Below, in pieces: positions 29,815 to 41,861 of a stretch of DNA of 48,718 bases. The translations under genes and the position numbers were made by a program. Source of the stretch: Prorocentrum cordatum. Taxonomy: Eukaryota; Sar; Dinophyceae; Prorocentrales; Prorocentraceae. Position 1 is the stretch's first letter, and each line of letters starts with the position of its first letter. Location of the stretch: assembly GCA_963575745.1 (NCBI GenBank), contig CAUYUJ010015274.1, forward strand, positions 139,217 to 187,934. Direction: 5' to 3'. The notes under the pieces were generated by a model. The model was not told the origin of the DNA, did not search any database, and worked only from the letters and a program-made list of their open reading frames with translations.

Positions 29815-29877
29815 CCAGGAGGAACAAAATTAATGATATTGATACTATGCTTAGTGATAAGATTAACAATATGTTTG

Positions 29878-29920
<43 letters not shown>

Positions 29921-30180
29921 GAATAATTCAAGTTCGACTGGTATAGATATTATAAAGCCACTGATACTAGCAGAAGCCATAATAACAATCGTGCTGTTTT
30001 TAGTACGTACAAGCGTAATGCCAATAATATCGCTTCACATGGTAATACAATGCTAGTAATGTTAGTCGTACTTAAACTAGTCGTGCTTAAACTAGTATTG
30101 ATGCGAATCGTGATGCTAGTCATCCATGCAAATAGTACGGATGATAATATAGTACGGGTATTCTAATAGTTTCATAATAT
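29815..30180 (+). repeat. AT-rich segment with GTT run and degenerate triplets
   Basis: A GTT run at 29880-29920 inside sequence built of GAT, ATT, AAT and AGT-like triplets. TCGTACTTAAACTAGTCG is repeated once at 30066-30100. It resembles the AT-rich island at 42.0-42.8 kb and contrasts with the GC-rich surroundings. Confidence 0.75.
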
Positions 30181-30184
30181 GAAT

Positions 30185-30288
30185 GAGACAAAGAAGGAGG
30201 AAGAGGAGGAGGAGGAGGAAGAGAGGGAGGAAGAGGAAGAGGATGAGGAGGTGGAGGAGGTGGAGGAGGAGGAGGGGGAGATGATGAT

Positions 30289-30334
<46 letters not shown>

Positions 30335-30490
30335 CTTCTGCTGCTGCTGCTGATGATGATGCTGATGATGGTGATGGTGATGATGATGAGGAGGAGGAGG
30401 AGGACAAGGAGGAGGAGGACGGGGAGGAGGAGGAGGAAAAGAAAGGGGAGGAGGACAAGGAAGAGGATGAGGAGGAGGCGGAGGGAAAGG
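30185..30490 (+). repeat. GGA, GAT and GCT triplet array
   Basis: GAGGAGGA to 30280, GATGAT and GCTGCTGCT at 30280-30385, then GGAGGAGGA to 30490. Poly-Glu and poly-Met frames are artefacts. Confidence 0.9.
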
Positions 30491-30579
30491 CTTTGTGCGG
30501 GCTCCCACGTAGTCAAATATCGAATGGCCTCCAGTCCATCCTGCCACCGTGTTTGGGCTGTGGGTTTGGGGCTGCAGGG

Positions 30580-30800
30580 TCGCTTCTTGAAGCTCTCTTC
30601 CCATTTTTTTTTTTTTACATATTGGTCCGTCTGGAGGACATCTCGGGCGTCGTGTGGAACGATCTTTCAGCGACTCGGGGCCTTCTTGGACCGTCTCAGG
30701 TGCGTCTTGGGACCCTCTTGGGTCGTTTTGGGGCCCTCTATCCCCCAATGTTGCGTTTTCCCCAGGCCCTCTTGGGTCGTGTTGGGGCGGGTACAATTCC
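30580..30800 (+). repeat. CTTGGGNCC-type tract
   Basis: CTTCTTGGACCGTCTC, GTCTTGGGACCCTCTTGGGT and TTTTGGGGCCCTCTA belong to the dispersed family of 7.8, 10.8, 27.7 and 32.6 kb. Confidence 0.7.
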
Positions 30801-30883
30801 CCGTTTGGGTGTTCTGGGGGTCGGGTAGCCGGGGGGGAGACCACTTCACGCCTGGAGACCCATTAGGAGTCAGCGTATCATCC

Positions 30884-31105
30884 ATGGCTCCCGATGGCAC
30901 TGCTCTGACTGTACGTGCCCCCTTTCTCTCACCTCCTCTTCCCCCGTCCCATCCCAGCCCGTTTGCCCCCTCCCTTGTGCAATATCAGCTGTTGCCTCGT
31001 CGGCTCAGGTTGCCAACAAAGGGGACGAGGTGCAGCTCTCGACCCTCTACGCGCACCTCGAGGAGAGCGCCGAGCGTGCATTTGCGTTTTGGTCCAGAAG
31101 GAGAG
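30884..31105 (+). CDS. Candidate two-exon gene start with a HEAT-like repeat
   Basis: ATG at 30884 gives MAPDGTALT, followed by GTACGT at 30911. A pyrimidine-rich 98-base stretch ends CGGCTCAG at 31008. The next exon continues in phase: VANKGDEVQLSTLYAHLEES then AERAFAFWSRR. The text Q-V-A-x-K-G-D-E ... L-x-A-x-L-E-x-S matches the HEAT repeats of many dinoflagellate proteins. Exon boundaries are inferred. Downstream the frame runs into a GA microsatellite (31125-31150) within 100 bases, so the 3' part is either interrupted or begins another intron. The acceptor could also belong to a longer upstream gene instead of the short first exon. Confidence 0.3.
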
Positions 31106-31124
31106 AGAAAACGAGAAAGATAAT

Positions 31125-31155
31125 GAAAGAGAGAGAGAGAGAGAGAGAGAAATAG
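31125..31155 (+). repeat. GA dinucleotide run
   Basis: GAGAGA for about 25 bases, just after the HEAT-like exon. Confidence 0.9.
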
Positions 31156-31159
31156 AGAC

Positions 31160-31700
31160 TAAAACAAGTGAAATAAAAAACGAGGGAATACAGAGACGCC
31201 GACATTGGACGCGCGGGTCCAATCTCCGCGGCTATGAGCGCCGCGCGCGGCTCCGCTCCTCTTCAAGGCCAGGGGCAAAAATCGTGATGACAAGGGCCCG
31301 ATGCGCTCTTGGCGTGTGACCGGCGGGGGGGCGCACGACTGAAATCAGATGCTGCAGGCGGCCACAGTGCAGCTCAACTGTGCGGCGAGCGCTCGGGGTG
31401 CAAGCCGCGCCCCCTGGAAGTGCGCTTGGCGAGCAGCTCATTTTTGGGCGGGCAGCTCCGCCGAGGGCGAGCGGGACCGCATCTGAGTTTGATGGTGAAG
31501 CGGGAGCGTGGTCGCGGCTGCGGCCGACGCGCCATCAGCGCGGAGGAGGAGGAGGAGGACGGGGAGGAGGAGGAGGAGGAGGACCAGTGTAAACCCAACA
31601 GGCATCAACGATGTTGGAATAAACCTTCCCTCCAAGCTCCCCCTTGATAGGCCTTACAACGGTTCATTTCCACAGGGAACTGCTTCGTTGGAAAACACCC
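31160..31700. other. No gene recognised
   Basis: GC-rich sequence with a short GGA run at 31542-31585. Open frames on both strands lack any family signature. Confidence 0.5.
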
Positions 31701-31702
31701 GT

Positions 31703-31840
31703 TTGAGGATCCTGAAGCGTGCCACAACGTTATTATCGGGCTTCCGACGCCGCGAGTCAATCTGATTGTTGCGTCTTTACGATCCTGAATCGTGCCAAAA
31801 CGCCGTTCCTGGGACTCCAACGCCGCGAATCAAAGTAACT
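31703..31840 (+). repeat. 73-bp repeat, two units
   Basis: GATCCTGAAGCGTGCCACAACG at 31708 recurs as GATCCTGAATCGTGCCAAAACG at 31781. CCGACGCCGCGAGTCAA at 31744 recurs as CCAACGCCGCGAATCAA near 31816. Identity is about 75 percent. Sequence from 31841 to 32560 is not repetitive, and I could not assign a gene; a 131-residue plus frame (32106-32501) has no recognised motif. Confidence 0.65.
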
Positions 31841-32559
31841 TCTGCACCCTCATAACCCTGAGTAGTTCCAACACAGTTGTTTTTCTCTCCCTGCTCGTTC
31901 CCTGCCGCCGCCGCCCGCAGCTACCTAGGCTATGTTGGAGAAGCGTCTATTGCGGGCACAGCGGGCCCGCCGGCGCGCGAGGGTAAAGGCTGGATCGCCG
32001 TCGGTGTCGTCGCCGTCCCTCTTCCTTTGTGATGTTTTTTGTGTATACAGTTACTCATCGTGTAGCGGATCACAGAAAGCATGTCTCATATACGCATCAT
32101 GAGCGATGACACCGATTTGTTCATATCACCTTCATATCCCCTCACATGTCACGTTTGCTGGAAGCCGCATATTATGGCAAATGACTGGTTATCCACCGAA
32201 GGCTCTCATGTTGTTTGTATCAGGCACGCAAATGACAACAGCAACTGATGCCCATATTTTTGTTCCATCTGATACCGCACAAGGTCAGCCGATAATTCTG
32301 GTAAATCATACTTTTGGTCATGCCACTCCAGGCGTTATCATTATCTTTAAGGGCTTCGCCCCCTGCCGCGGACCCCTGTCTATCACTATGGGCTGTGTCA
32401 GAGCTATGCTGGATTTTGTTTGCGCCATTGCGAAACAATGTCGGAACCCCATGCGAAGGCGACTTGTAAGCGGCAGGTTCGGGCTCATGGCGTATAGGTG
32501 AAGTCCGCAATGTTATTCTCGAGTTCCTTTTCGCGCCATGCATTGGAACAGCGATTCGG

Positions 32560-32830
32560 GGTTGCTTGATGCCACGTTGGGCAACGTCGGGCGGCTTTGG
32601 ATGCCCTTTTGGGATGCCTCTTGGAAGCCTGATGGGGCGGTTTGGCAGCCACTTGGAACCTTCTTTCGCCCTCGCGGGGCTGAAAGCTTAAATCTTTGGT
32701 TCGTGGTCCCGCTTTGGACCCTTGTTGTCATTTTTTGAAGTTTTTGGGCCGTTTCGGGTGCCTCCTGAGCTGTCCTGGTGCTCTTTGGGGCAGTCTTGGG
32801 GCTCCCCTGGGAATTTGGTTTGGCCGTCAT
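32560..32830 (+). repeat. CTTGGGGCT-type tract
   Basis: CCTCTTGGAAGCCTGATGGG, GTCTTGGGGCTCCCCTGGG and similar phrases. On the minus strand TAQEAPETAQ heptads appear, as at 7.8 kb. Confidence 0.65.
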
Positions 32831-32835
32831 GGGGC

Positions 32836-33440
32836 ATGGCTTCGACGGCGCGAATGCCGCGTAGCTTACTACATGCCATGGCCTCGAAAACGAGCATATG
32901 TTGTACTGCGCGAGGGATAATGGCTTCGAAGGCGAGGCTGCGGTGTAATTTACAGAAAGTGTATGTCCCCGGGGACGCGGCTATTTTATGTCTTTCAAGG
33001 ATTTACGGCTTCGGGGGCGCGATTATTCTATATTTTACAAGGGTGCATGGCTTCGGGGGCGCGAATATTGGGTACGATGCGAAGGTTTCTGGCCTCGAGG
33101 GCGCAAGAATTGCGCAAATTACGATGTTGCATGGACTCGGTGCGCGAATATTGTTTGATTTATAAGGGCTTATGGTTTTGACGGCGCGAATAGTTTGTCA
33201 TTAGCAAGGTTGCATAGCTTCGGAACGCGAGCTTTATGTGATCCGCGAGGGTTTGTGTTTTCAGATGCGCGGGTCTCGCGCAATTTGCCCGGGTGGGGCC
33301 TCCGGGGCGCGAACATTATGTATCTTGCGTGGGTTTATGGTTTCGGGGGCGCGAATATTGCGCAATTTACGAAGTTTTATGGCATCTGGGGATGCGAGTA
33401 TTGCGTAGTATACAAAGGGCTTATGGCCTCGAGGACGCTC
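32836..33440 (+). repeat. 42-bp minisatellite in codon phase, about 14 units
   Basis: The ATGGCTTCGGGGGCGCGAAT core recurs at 32836, 32878, 32920, 32963, 33005, 33047, 33089, 33131, 33172, 33214, about 33255, about 33295, 33337, 33379 and 33423, nearly always 42 apart. Because 42 is 14 codons, one frame reads HGFGGANI- or YGFGGAII-type 14-residue repeats for long stretches, broken by stops at the few 41- and 43-base units. Units are 60-80 percent identical. Whether it was ever translated is unknown. Confidence 0.85.
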
Positions 33441-34740
33441 GCGCGCTCTGCGGCAATTAACAGTAGGAAGCAGAACGTAGAGCCATCGCACTGGAAGCTG
33501 GAAACAGCAACTGGCGCAGGGGGCAGCAAACCTTTGCCGTGCAGCCTGGTGGCTACACGAGGGGGCAGGTCGGCGGATTTCGGTCATTGACGACCTTGTG
33601 TTCCAATGAAACGGCGGTTTCGACGCTGGTTCAATGACTGGAAAAGGGAGTGCGATTTGGAGCATGAGCTCCCAGCTAGCACGGGGGACGACGGCGTCAT
33701 TTCTGAGATTTCGCCCATCAGAGATAAGAAGATGTTGATTGTCTGTCGCACGGACCACGCAATAAATAACACGGGAGATACTCATGAGGCGAAGCGCCCC
33801 ACAGCACCTCATGACTATGCAATGCATGGTTCCAGTTTGGCAGGAAGGTTGTTTGGCGATCAGCATTGCCCAGGTACGCAAGAGACACATGGCCGGTCCT
33901 GTTTCCAATGTTGTCTCGACTTATCGCCATTAGAAGATGCGTTGTTCGATCGCCGCTGGCCGCTAGAATGCGCGCGCGGCCCAGGGGCAGCCGAGGACCT
34001 CATTGATTATATTCTAGGGGCCTTTCGTTGAAACTGAATTGCTGGGCCCGAGGGCCGCGATGTTACCCGCCGGCAGAAATTAGATGCCCCGCGGGGGCGA
34101 ATGGCGCCCAGGGTCTGCGTTTTCGGCCGGCGCGTGGTGATTGTTTTTTTCGTGCGCCAGCATTGCAATCTCAATCGGCTTTGCTTGGGGTGCGTAGACG
34201 TGGCGGGGCGCAATTTTAGTCGTCTTGCTTTTCTTGGGCGGCAGCAAAAAGATGCGAAACGCACGTTAGCTAATCGCGAAGACCTGGCCGCGCAAGTTCT
34301 CGCGATTCAAACGCAGAACGACGAACCAATCTGGAAGGTTAATAATGAGAAAGAGACCTTTCTACAGGCCGCGCAAGGAAGCCCACGTGGGCCGGCGGGC
34401 GGCGTCGGAAGCAGCCGAGCTGTCCCTGATTGAGGCCGACGTGCAATATATGGAGTCGGAAGAGTCTGCGGGCCAAAAGACGTCAGAAGCGGGAAACGCA
34501 CTGGCGGGGAACATCGCAGCAATGGAACCAGCTTTTGCAAGAGGCGGAGATACGGGGCAAGGAGTTCTCATCGATCGGCGGAGCATGCGATGCCAGAAAG
34601 GGCGGTGCAAGCACCTGCTCCGGTTCGCCGCGCTAACGGGGAATCAGCGCCAGTTGTGCAATCGGCGAGCCCTCGGCAGCGCGCCGCCAATCATCGAGCA
34701 ATGAACGTGAAAGCGGGCGTGAACGCGCATGCCGTCGGCC
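33441..34740. other. Unassigned sequence with short open frames
   Basis: Plus-strand frames 33606-34031 (MKRRFRRWFNDWKRECDLEH...) and 34345-34704 (MRKRPFYRPRKEAHVGRRAA, ADVQYMESEESAGQKTSEAG) are open but show no family motif that I know. Both may be leader regions of the copia-like element further on. I make no functional claim. Confidence 0.35.
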
Positions 34741-34750
34741 TTGCCAAGCA

Positions 34751-34880
<130 letters not shown>

Positions 34881-35185
34881 AGAGAAAAAGGAGAGAGACG
34901 CACGGTAATTTCATTCTTCTCCAGGAGTTCAAGACGTGAAAGGGGCAAAGTGGTGGGGCGGCGCCGCCTGCGTCGCGGGTAATTTGCGACGCGGGGTGGC
35001 GCTGTTAAGATCCCATCTCCCTTGGGGGCCCGAACTCGAACTTGCTTTCCGGGGGGTGGTAGGTCGAGTGGGCTGGCGTTCGAGGCTCGCCCTTTGACGC
35101 AGGGAAGTTCGAAGCGTCGGACCCAGGGGAAGGGGCCGCGGCTGCGCGTCGCTGCAGCCTCGGGAGACATGCAAATTCGCCTTCT

Positions 35186-36490
35186 TTGCTTAAGCGCAAA
35201 GAAGGTGAATTGCGTGCAATGTTCCAAACCATGCTGCGACAGTCACATCGACTCCATGACCGAACGACGCGAGCATTTCGCAGGCAATGCATTCGTGACA
35301 AGGCGGAAGCCGAAGTGGAAATTACCCAGCAACGCAAGGAGGAGGAACGCTGGCGCTCTCAACAGTGGGAAGAACAGGCGCGCATGGGTAATCTCATTCA
35401 ACAGCAAAAGGGTATCCATGCGAATCATCGGCAGGAGCGGGAAAATAAGGGAGGGCAAAACAAGCGTGCAAGAACCTGAGTCGGAGAGAATTTCAGTATT
35501 TCATGGCAGTCATTGGCGCCCCCCCGATAAGTTGGAGCAACGCTCTCTCGGCGCGCCCCCGCCCCTTCAATTCCTCGAGCCATCCGGAGATGTTCCATCC
35601 AAGAAGCTTGGCGCGCCAGGTGGGCCATCTGATCCAGCGCCGAGTGCCCGCAACTCAGTCGGGGGTGGAGGCGGCGGAGGAAGGGGGCCACCTGGCGGTG
35701 GTTGAGATGGGGGAGGCGACGGTGAAGATGAGAAAAAAGGGGCATCGTATCATTCTTATTTCGGGGGGCAGACGGGGGGGCCTCGGAAATCAAGGTGATG
35801 CCGATCACGAATGCAATGGGGCTTCGGGAATGGAAGCTCCATGCAACGCGCGGGATGTCATCTTCGCCCCCCGATGTAGACGGGGCGGCGCCCTGGGCTG
35901 CTCGAGCGATGGGCCCCGACAAAGCCTTGGCGTTCTAAGGCGCTTAGGGATGCGCGAGCGGGTGGATTTGTCGATTGCTTCGGACTGGGCGGAAAAGTTC
36001 CCCATGGTGAGGCAGAGGGGGGGCCCCCCGCTGCGGCGGACGCATCTCGTTGCGCAAGCTTCGCAAATTGAGCACGGTGCGCTTAATGGGTGCCGTTTGT
36101 TTACTTGGCGAGAGATGATGCGTTTGATTAGCCATTGGATTTCCATTCGCACGGGGCGGGCCAGGAACGCGGCGGCGCGGGATCTGTTCAAAATTGTCAT
36201 CAATTGAAGCAAACCAGATGAGGATTTATATCGTTTCTACAACGAGTGGATGTCTCCCCGCCGCGGCTCTCGCGGGGGCCCCAAGCCGTCCCCGGAAATG
36301 GCCGCGGCCATCCATGAGCATTTCCATGAGCGGGTGAAGGTCGTTCCGAGGATGCAACGGGCAATCGCATGCTATGAAATTAGCGATGCCAAGGCAGGAA
36401 CGGACGTCGAAACACACGGGCGGTCGCCGCGCCAACCGCAGACATGCTTGGGGAAGGAACGGAATGCAATAACGGGGCGTCGAGCGTGAT
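35186..36490 (+). pseudogene. Gag-like region of the copia-like element, several frames
   Basis: 35186-35479 encodes LKRKEGELRAMFQTMLRQSH ... EEERWRSQQWEEQARMGNLI, a charged coiled coil. Past a stop, frames give MPITNAMGLREWKLHATRGM and AARAMGPDKALAF (about 35800-35940), then HGALNGCRLFTWREMMRLIS and AARDLFKIVIN (about 36080-36205). After a stop the next frame continues YRFYNEWMSPRRGSRGG and IHEHFHERVKVVPRMQRAIA. The pattern W-K...., G-x-x-F/L-x-x-R-x-x-x-x-x-I, D-L and F-x-x-x-W is that of copia-type gag cores. At least three frame changes mean it is not translatable. Confidence 0.3.
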
Positions 36491-38758
36491 GCCGATGCTG
36501 CCGCGCCAAAATGCCACAGATATAGGTCTATTACCCTGGGGCCCAAAGGCGCGTGGAGTTCGCCCAGGGGTCCTACACAAGAGCAGCATTGACATATAGT
36601 TTGCCATGTTTTCTCGAGAGGCAAATGCCGAGGTCATCCGAATGGCCCGCCTTGTTTTCGGCGGCATAGAACATTGACCCCCGATGAGGTTCTGCGACGC
36701 GACAAGGGGGTGAGCTGCAGAGGAAGCAGGAGAGGTGCTTCATGAGCGAATTCAGAAACAGGCTGAGTCAGCCGCGGCCATCGCGGCCAAAGCATATTCC
36801 GCGGCTGGTTCCGACGCCGGCAGTGGGAGGGGTAGTCAGAAGAGTGCCAGCAGCAAAGGGAGTGGAAAAGGCAATGGCAGCGCCCCTTGCTGAAATTGGG
36901 CCGACAGGAAGGAATGTCCTTTTAGTGCTCCATGCTGGGTCCGCGCCAACGCTCCAGGACATCCGCGACGTCCACTGCGGGGGGCCAGTGGCCCAGTCAT
37001 TCGTTCCCCGGGACACGCTGACCATCGACAGTTTGACTTGGTGATGATGGCGGAGATATTTGCCCGATCTGTTGTTTTTGTTTCGACGTTCGCCAATCGA
37101 TTCTGTCGACCATGTCGCGACAAGAGGCCTAGTGTAGCCAGGGCGAAGAGCAGCCATGATGCTTGCCTAGCACTTGCGAAACTTGCCGCATCTTTCGAGC
37201 TGCCCGTTGTTGAGGGTCCGCATCATTTCTCCGCTGGCGCTGCCCCTGTAGAGCCCACGCCTTGCGCGGGGCATATTAGAGACATTGTGGATTTAGCGCC
37301 TGTCACTATTTCAGACATGGCAGAGAGAGGGCGCTTTCTTGTCCATGCTGAAAGCCTTTTAACCAGAGGCTGCTATCAAGGCAATGCATGGCGCAACCCC
37401 GAGGCTCAGTTTCGTGAAGACGGCGCATTCCGCAACGCGTGGCCCGCCTGTGCGTCTTCACCATCTCACGAGAAATGCCATCGCAGTCATGGGAAAGGCC
37501 CGACAGGAGAAAGTGTTTTTTTGTTTTGCAGCAAGGACAGATGGCGCTCTCCTGTGGGGGCGCAGTCCCGCGTGGCCCTGAAGTCTCAAGCGTCGCCGCT
37601 TAAGGCCATCTGCAAGGCCTCGGAACTCGCGAGTGAGTTTTTGAGATTGGTTGGGATGGGAAGACGAATTCGAGGGCAAAGCAGCCGTCGGATACCGACG
37701 GAATGATCGCGGCAACTTGGTATGTTGAGGTACATGAATTTGAGTGCGCCGAAAGGATTGTCGAAGTTCCCAAGGTTGTACTTGCGGAAAAGATCGTAGA
37801 GCAGACGCCAGTCACGCCATGCGCTCGCGATAGTGCCAGCAGCGGTGAAATGGGTCGAGACGGCGCCCCTTCTTGCGAGGCGAGTCGCGCATCTAGTGAC
37901 GATGAAACGATCGAGGAAGCGGAGGCCGCGATTGACGGTCTAATCTCGAGTATTCAGACAAATCGATTTGTTCCTTGATGCGAAGGACGAAACAAGTTGC
38001 GCACATAGGTCTGGTGCTGGATGCGTTTGGGAACCAAATTGTGGAATGCATTCAACATTCCCCAATCCAACTCGCGCGATGGTATCGAGGGTTGAAGTGG
38101 AGCAGCGTTGTGAGTTCATGCGTCGGTATTGTCTCTGGCGGAGTGCGCGCGACAAGTTTCGCAATGAGACTGGAGGCCCGCTGAGCAAGACAGACGAGTG
38201 TTGGAATTGATGCGCGCATTGCACGCGCTACGGCCGACGCGATGGGTTACGCGTGCGAGGCAAACGCGTCCCTTCATTTTAAGCCGCTGCAAGTTCAAAC
38301 TCGTGGGAATAACTTTGCTAGTGGGGCCAGCGGTGCACGCTCGAATTCGAAAAGTAACCGCGCGCCACGACATCTGAATTTCGGCGCTCCGGCGCCCCCG
38401 CCGAGCTCTTAGAAGGCCGCCCCCTGGGGCGCGCGTCGGCGCCTGTCCCTGCCTCTGTCCCTGTTGATGCAAGCTGCGGATTCCAATGCGCCAGTTCGAT
38501 GGGTCAGATCCGGAAGCCGCTTCCAGGCATTGCCTTGAATGCTGCCGGTGGCTCCAGTAGGGCCTTCGGTTCAGTTGGCGCGGCATGCCGTGAATTTCAA
38601 GACGGTCACTTCAGAGCAGCCGTCGCGCCCGAAACCCCGAGCGCACTCTCAGCTGGGGAACGGCGCATGGATCGCGGGTTTAGTTCTTATCGGCTTGCGC
38701 GCCAAACGCCGTATTTATTCTTGCCCGATGGACAACCAGGCAATGTGACAGTTGATGG

Positions 38759-40045
38759 GTGGATGCCGCATCTCACGCTGTTAGGGCGAGAGGCTTTTTT
38801 CAACCGCTCGAGGTGCGCAGTCGCCCCGGGGGCGGTTGCTCTCGAGAGGTGAAATTGCGTGGCGTTGGGCGCCGCGGCTTCTCTGGGCGACGAGGTCCTC
38901 CTGCTAGCGCTGTCCAGACCCGCGCAACCATAGACTTGCGCGCGAGAGAATTGAGTGCCACTCGCAGCAAGCGCGACGGCCGACCGACCCAGTCGCACGA
39001 TCCGTCTCTGTTGGAAACGGAACCGGTGGATATCATCATTTGTTTTTGTTATTCACCCTTGATTTCCCGCAGATGCAGTTGGACATGCAGTGCAACGGGC
39101 GTCATTGCGGCCAACCCGTTGTCGCCGACTCAGTCGGGGGTGATCGGATCGGGAAACGCGAGCGGCCCGCGGGGGGCTGTCTCGGGAAATCCACCACATG
39201 ACTTCCAGCGCGGGCGTTCTGATTCCACCCCCGCCCCGGACGAGTCCGAAACTGACGAGATCATCGGCCCCGCCGATGAAGATTTAGTCGACGTCGCTGA
39301 GTCGCCGGCCGAGCGAGAAGAGGGAGGCGTTAGGTGTCGAATGCCGAGCGCCCAAAGGAAGACGCAGTCCCCGTCCATTTTTCCGCGACGCACCCCCCTG
39401 AGAAGCTTATTTTGCGAGGCGTGCAAAGTTGCATGGGCTCTTCGATTGCAGCATCGCAAGAACCAGCGCAGAGGATTAAGGCGTCCCAGGCAATGCGCGC
39501 GCCCCCCTTGTTTCGGACGTCTTGCCACCATGCGTCGCGCGCTTGCGGCTGATGAGCCATCGCAGGGGCTCCGCGGGGGAACTGCGCGCGCGAAATTTCG
39601 AGATCGGTTCTCGAATTGCATTGCTGCGCGGGGCGCCCGTGGGAAGTCGTCGGCGCGCGCGCGCAATTCGCTGGATTATCTTGAAGCGCTGGGAGAAAAG
39701 TTGAAATGTTGTTTCGCGGATGGCGCCCGCAAGCGCGCGCGCGGGCCGGGAACTTCGCGCCGCGCGTGGCGCCGCCATCCCCGGCGGCGAGAAGCTTGTA
39801 GCAGTTGCCGGGGGATCGAGCGGGGCCGCCCAGATGGGCGCTCGCGCGCTCTGAACACCGCCGGGCTACCGCCGCCATTGGGCGCAGGCCGCGCGGCATT
39901 ATTGTCTCCGTCATATGTAGTGTTAGGCAGGACAAGAAGGGGAATCTGGCAAGCGCGATCCGGATCATCTACTTCAGCTGCTCTGATGCCTTTCGGTTCT
40001 TGTTCGCTGCGTGCTGCCGCCCGCATCTCGACGCCGAGTGGCTAA
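38759..40045 (+). pseudogene. Integrase-like frame of the copia-like element
   Basis: A 428-codon open frame. Its first half is Ser/Arg/acid-rich (DESETDEIIGPADEDLVDVA). Then LRSLFCEACKVAWALRLQHR resembles the C-x2-C half of the integrase HHCC finger. CFGRLATMRRALAADEPSQG and ARAKFRDRFSNCIAARGA resemble the start of the catalytic core (F-G-D-x-x-T-x-D ... F-R-D-R-F/Y). DGARKRARG and RRHPRRREACSSCRGIERGR then NTAGLPPPL resemble the later core (S-D-x-A-x-E ... T-P-x-R-x-x-x-N-G-x-x-E-R ... G-L-P). The catalytic D, D and E positions are not preserved, and some shifts between frames are needed. Confidence 0.35.
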
Positions 40046-41860
40046 GACAGGTGGCGCTGCGGCTCCAGGGGCGCATCTGGGGCATGTGCGCGAAGCGGGG
40101 GGTATCGTTGGACCAGACAGTTAGGCTGCTCTTGAGGGATCGCTTGAAGGTCTTAGCGTGGTGACTGGGCGTTGGCCTCATAGCACTCGGTCGGTCATTG
40201 AGAATCTTCACAGACTTACAGTAAGATCATTGCTCCGACTGCGGATAACCGAGAACCTGAGTTTCTTTGCAAGAGCGCATATGAGGAGGTCATCGCCCAA
40301 TGTGCATCGGCGACAGTGCCGGCCAGAAATACAGCTGATACATATTCCAGTAGAGCTCGGACGGCCGCGGACAGCTCAGCTGCGCCCGCGCCAACCGATG
40401 ATGATGAATTATTTGAACATCCCGCTCTGCCGCCTTCTGTGACAGATGAGAGGCGAGGCCGCAGTTGGTTCTGACTCCGAAGGCCCATCTGATGACGAGG
40501 GCCTGGGGGTCCGCGAGCGTCTGGAAGGCTTTTGGCGGGTGGCGGATACCGTCGTCGGCGGGGCGCTCCAGCCGAAACGGGAGGGAAGCTTGATCTTCGC
40601 CCCGTCGAATGCAAATTCGAGACGCACTCTCCTTTCTCGCGTGAATTTCGCGGCCCCAGAGGGGCTCCGAGGCCAGGGCAGCTATTAGCTCGCATCATTG
40701 AGAATTTGGGCGCCGAGGAATATTCTGAGGGCGAACAATTTATCTTTGGATGGACCACGGAGAAATTGCCCCAGAAGGAGCCATTAACGGAGAACGAAAG
40801 ACACGCGCCGTTTGCGCATTCCTCTACCACGACTCGGATTGCTACATTTCCACCGGGGTTCGAGTTGAGGACCCGCTTGACGGTAGTCAATTGTTGATGG
40901 AGATCTCTGTAGATGGCCCCATATAGCCAAGGGGGCCCCAACGGAGAACGCATCCGTGTTGTGGAAAAGTGCAGGGCCGAAGAGTTCTGATTCTTTGCAG
41001 TTGAAGACAAGGGGCAGCCGCGTCTGCAATTTATACGAGGGCAGCGCGAGAGGGTGGCGCGAGAGGCCAAGGGCAGCGTTGCTGTGGTTTGAGAGATCCT
41101 GCCTGGCAGTGGTTCATGCCGTTTGGCGACTGTGGAGCTATTTTCGAAATCCGATACTGAGTCAGATGACGAGAAGATCCGGTGGCAACGAACGGCGCGC
41201 GGGGGACCGATCCTCCAGGGCGGTGACGTTGCATGTTCTACCTGGGATGATCATGGACCCTGGGAACTTCCTCCCCCGAAACGGGCCCCCCTGGCCATGA
41301 GCCACGCGGCCGCCGCGCAGCGGCGTCGCTTGCCCAGAATGCCACTTCAGTCACTTTCTCTTATGAACAGCCACATTTTGAGAAGGAAAGGGCGGATCTG
41401 CAATATTTCTGTAATCTTTATGGATGCGATTCATTCTGACGTTTGATTGGGATGATTCGGCCACTGATTCAGTCCAGAGTGCTTACTGATCCCTTGCCAT
41501 CGCGGATTCATGCGGCAACAGCTCTTTCGGTTACACCGTCTGAGGCAGCAGTAAAGCCGGAAACCCAGAAGGCTGTCAGGGCTGACTGGTGCAGGTTCAG
41601 ATCCATGGGAACTTGAGACAAACATCGAATTCAAGAGTGCAGCGATGTCATCAAACAGTCGCAGGGTCATTAAGACTGCACATTTCGGTCGACTCTTTGC
41701 GACTCTTTGCGATCTTGATTGAAAAGAAGTCTGAATTGCACGAAGACCACGAGGATCTTTGATGTAACGGGACAGTTGTTTTTTGGCGGGTCTGATGTTA
41801 GAGATCAGATGGATGTTGCGCTCTTCCAGGAATTTTAAAGTAGTCCTGCCACGGTACATG
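40046..41860. other. No gene recognised
   Basis: Short frames only (for example RERLEGFWRVADTVVGGALQ at about 40520-40580 and EGEQFIFGWTTEKLPQKEPL at about 40725-40790, plus). They may be continued remains of the copia-like element, but no RT motif was seen on either strand. Confidence 0.4.
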
Positions 41861-41861
41861 C

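Larger units (their letters stand above)
35186..40045 (+). mobile_element. Possible decayed Ty1/copia-like retrotransposon
   Basis: A coiled-coil leader (35186-35479), a gag-like helical region (about 35790-36400) and an integrase-like region (about 39340-39960) occur in the expected order on one strand, separated by frames I cannot assign. The protease, zinc knuckle, RT and long terminal repeats were not found. The claim rests on resemblance of the first and last parts to gag and integrase text of dinoflagellate copia elements. Treat it as a hypothesis. Confidence 0.35.

Noticed and set aside
30179-31123. 314-residue plus-strand protein starting MNETKKEEEE
   Set aside because: Its first third is a GGA/GAT array and the rest a CTTGGG tract; the possible real exon at 31009 is in another context.
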